DNA of 16,083 nt from Cellvibrionales bacterium UBA5860. Its GTDB lineage: Bacteria; Pseudomonadota; Gammaproteobacteria; Pseudomonadales; Porticoccaceae. The notes under the pieces are model-generated. The model worked only from the letters and a program-made list of their open reading frames with translations, ran no database searches and had not been told where the DNA came from. The DNA lies in contig DJFY01000028.1 of assembly GCA_002431545.1 (NCBI GenBank), positions 20,661-36,743 of the forward strand, written 5' to 3'. The position numbers and the translations under genes were made by a program. Of the stretch, positions 14,705 through 16,083 are shown piece after piece; position 1 is the first letter of the stretch, and each line of letters begins with the position of its first letter.

Positions 14705-14735
14705 AATTTCATAACTTGTTGTTAGTTATGAAATT
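14705..14735 (-). terminator. AT-rich terminator-like hairpin overlapping the priA stop
   Basis: AATTTCATAACT/AGTTATGAAATT, a perfect 12-bp stem with a 7-base loop. In the minus direction it is followed by TTATTT. It begins inside the priA stop codon. The stem is low in GC but long, so it is a plausible end for priA transcription, separating it from the SPOR gene. Confidence 0.5.
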
Positions 14736-16083
14736 AACTTGTTTCAATTGGGTCGACATCAAGCGACCATCGGCATTTGCGAGCGAGTTCACTGCTCTCC
14801 AGCCAGCTGCCAAGCGTATCGAGCAGCAGATGAAGCGGGCCCCGGTCGTTGACAATCAATCTGAGTTGATAGCGGTAACGATTGTTGCGCCGTTCCAAAG
14901 CCGCGGGAAACGGTCCGAGATAACGCACCTCCGGACTGGGGGCAAGTGTCGCATTGCAGTAGTCTCGTGCGGCCTCGAGCAGGGCGACGGCGTTACCCGC
15001 TATAGTGGCCTCCGCGCGAATCAGCGCCATGTTGGTGTAGGGTGGCATGTCTGTCAGGCGTCGCTCGGCCAACAGTTGCCGGGCAAAAGTAGGGTATTGG
15101 TGCCGCGCGAGAAGATCGAGCAGGGGGTGGTCCCGATAGTGGGTTTGAATGAGTACCCGCCCCGGTTGCTCGCCACGTCCGGCGCGACCCGCCACCTGCG
15201 TAATCATTTGTCCGGTGCGCTCGGCGGCGCGGAAGTCAGGGCTGTACAGTCCTGCATCGATATCGAGTACCACCACCAGCGTGACGTTCGGAAAATGATG
15301 TCCTTTGGCGAGCATCTGGGTTCCGACCAGGATACAGGGCTTGCCCTTGTTGACTTCTTCCACCAGCTCGGTGAAGGCATTTTTTTTGCGGGTCGAATCA
15401 CGATCGACACGTATCACTGGCACCTTCGGAAACATCGCCAGTAATGTATCTTCCCCGCGCTCGGTGCCCTGGCCGAGGTACTGCAGCTGGGGGCTGTGGC
15501 ATGCCGGGCAGCTGTCCGGCACCGGGCGCTGTCGCTGGCAATGGTGACAAACGAGCACGCCCCGGCGATGTAGCGTCATGCGAGCGTCGCAGGACTCGCA
15601 TTTGGCTATCCAGGCACAGTCGTGGCAGATCACGGTGGGTGCCAGCCCCCTGCGGTTCAGAAACACCAGGACCTGGTGTCCGGCTGCGAGTTCGTCCTCC
15701 ATGGCCTGGATGGCTGCAGCGGAAAACCCGGTATTGAGGTTGAGCTTCCTGATGTCGACCAGGTGCCACGTGGGTTGTATTGCGCCGCCGTGACGCCCCC
15801 TCAGCTCGAGGTGCCGGTAGCGTCCCGCCTGGCAGTTGTGAGTGCTCTCCAGGGACGGGGTCGCTGAACCCAGTACCACCGGAATGCCATCGCGGTTGGC
15901 ACGCATTACCGCCAGGTCGCGGGCCGAATAGCGAAAACCCTCCTGTTGCTTGAAAGAGGCATCGTGTTCTTCATCGACAATGATGACACCAAGGTTTGGC
16001 GCCGGGCTGAAAATAGCAGATCGAGTGCCGACAATAATACGTGCGCTACCGTTGGCCGCGGCGTGCCAGGCCTCGAGCAGTTC
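14734..16083 (-). CDS. priA: Primosomal helicase PriA (partial, N-terminus beyond right edge)
   Basis: The C-terminal 449 residues of the replication-restart helicase PriA, which reloads DnaB at stalled forks. The reading frame is open to the edge. Visible are GTRSAIFSPAP and the DEEH box (VDEEHDASFKQQEG), the motif GSATPSLES, eight zinc-binding cysteines in four CxxC pairs (CHDC, CESC, CHHC, CPAC), and helicase motifs V and VI (ILVGTQMLAKGHHFPN; QVAGRAGRGEQPG). The N-terminal DNA-binding domain and Walker A are outside the window. The Met at 15906 is internal, not a start. The frame is intact to its TAA at 14734-14736. Confidence 0.97.
   Translation of the reverse strand, partial: ELLEAWHAAANGSARIIVGTRSAIFSPAPNLGVIIVDEEHDASFKQQEGFRYSARDLAVMRANRDGIPVVLGSATPSLESTHNCQAGRYRHLELRGRHGGAIQPTWHLVDIRKLNLNTGFSAAAIQAMEDELAAGHQVLVFLNRRGLAPTVICHDCAWIAKCESCDARMTLHRRGVLVCHHCQRQRPVPDSCPACHSPQLQYLGQGTERGEDTLLAMFPKVPVIRVDRDSTRKKNAFTELVEEVNKGKPCILVGTQMLAKGHHFPNVTLVVVLDIDAGLYSPDFRAAERTGQMITQVAGRAGRGEQPGRVLIQTHYRDHPLLDLLARHQYPTFARQLLAERRLTDMPPYTNMALIRAEATIAGNAVALLEAARDYCNATLAPSPEVRYLGPFPAALERRNNRYRYQLRLIVNDRGPLHLLLDTLGSWLESSELARKCRWSLDVDPIETS

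Noticed and set aside
14644..15444. Long plus-strand open frame of 266 codons
   Set aside because: It is antisense to priA, whose motifs are clear, and shows no family resemblance.

Overview
The window reads as chromosomal DNA of a free-living, moderately GC-rich gammaproteobacterium. A marine lineage such as the Halieaceae/Cellvibrionales is plausible. This is inferred from the gene families and from the priA and SPOR genes lying next to each other; no marker gene fixes the taxon. No tRNA, rRNA, CRISPR array, transposase or phage gene was recognised.

Left half (1-7062, all on the minus strand): a nitrate-assimilation locus. In transcription order it holds a porin of the alginate-export type, nasT (ANTAR antiterminator), nasS (cytoplasmic nitrate sensor), a 596-bp gap, then nrtA (periplasmic nitrate-binding protein), nrtB (permease) and the start of an nrtC/nrtD-type ATPase that runs off the left edge. 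The likely job is nitrate entry across the outer membrane, capture by NrtA and import by NrtBC. NasS releases NasT when nitrate is present, so that NasT can bind leader RNA and let transcription proceed.

The most interesting part is non-coding. Upstream of the porin-nasT-nasS unit there is a strong intrinsic terminator (6946-6987). The 5' arm of its stem also forms the 3' arm of a short hairpin with a six-base loop carrying A at position 1 and G at position 4, the known signature of ANTAR-protein RNA targets. Upstream of nrtA there is a similar hexaloop hairpin that overlaps a longer hairpin. Both leaders are preceded by nearly the same promoter-like element (TGGCAC-N5-TTG). The sequence therefore suggests two NasT-controlled leaders, one of which would put the porin and the sensor/antiterminator pair under their own control.

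Middle (7420-12649): catabolic or housekeeping genes. These are an acetyl-CoA hydrolase/CoA-transferase family protein (+) facing an N-acyl-D-amino-acid deacylase-like amidohydrolase (-) across a shared bidirectional terminator, a PlsC-like acyltransferase (+), and glutaryl-CoA dehydrogenase (-). The CoA-transferase family protein appears to have Gly where characterised relatives carry the catalytic Glu.

Right end (12836-16083): alanine racemase (+), then on the minus strand a membrane-anchored SPOR-domain (FtsN-like) protein and the C-terminal 449 residues of the primosomal helicase PriA, which runs off the right edge.
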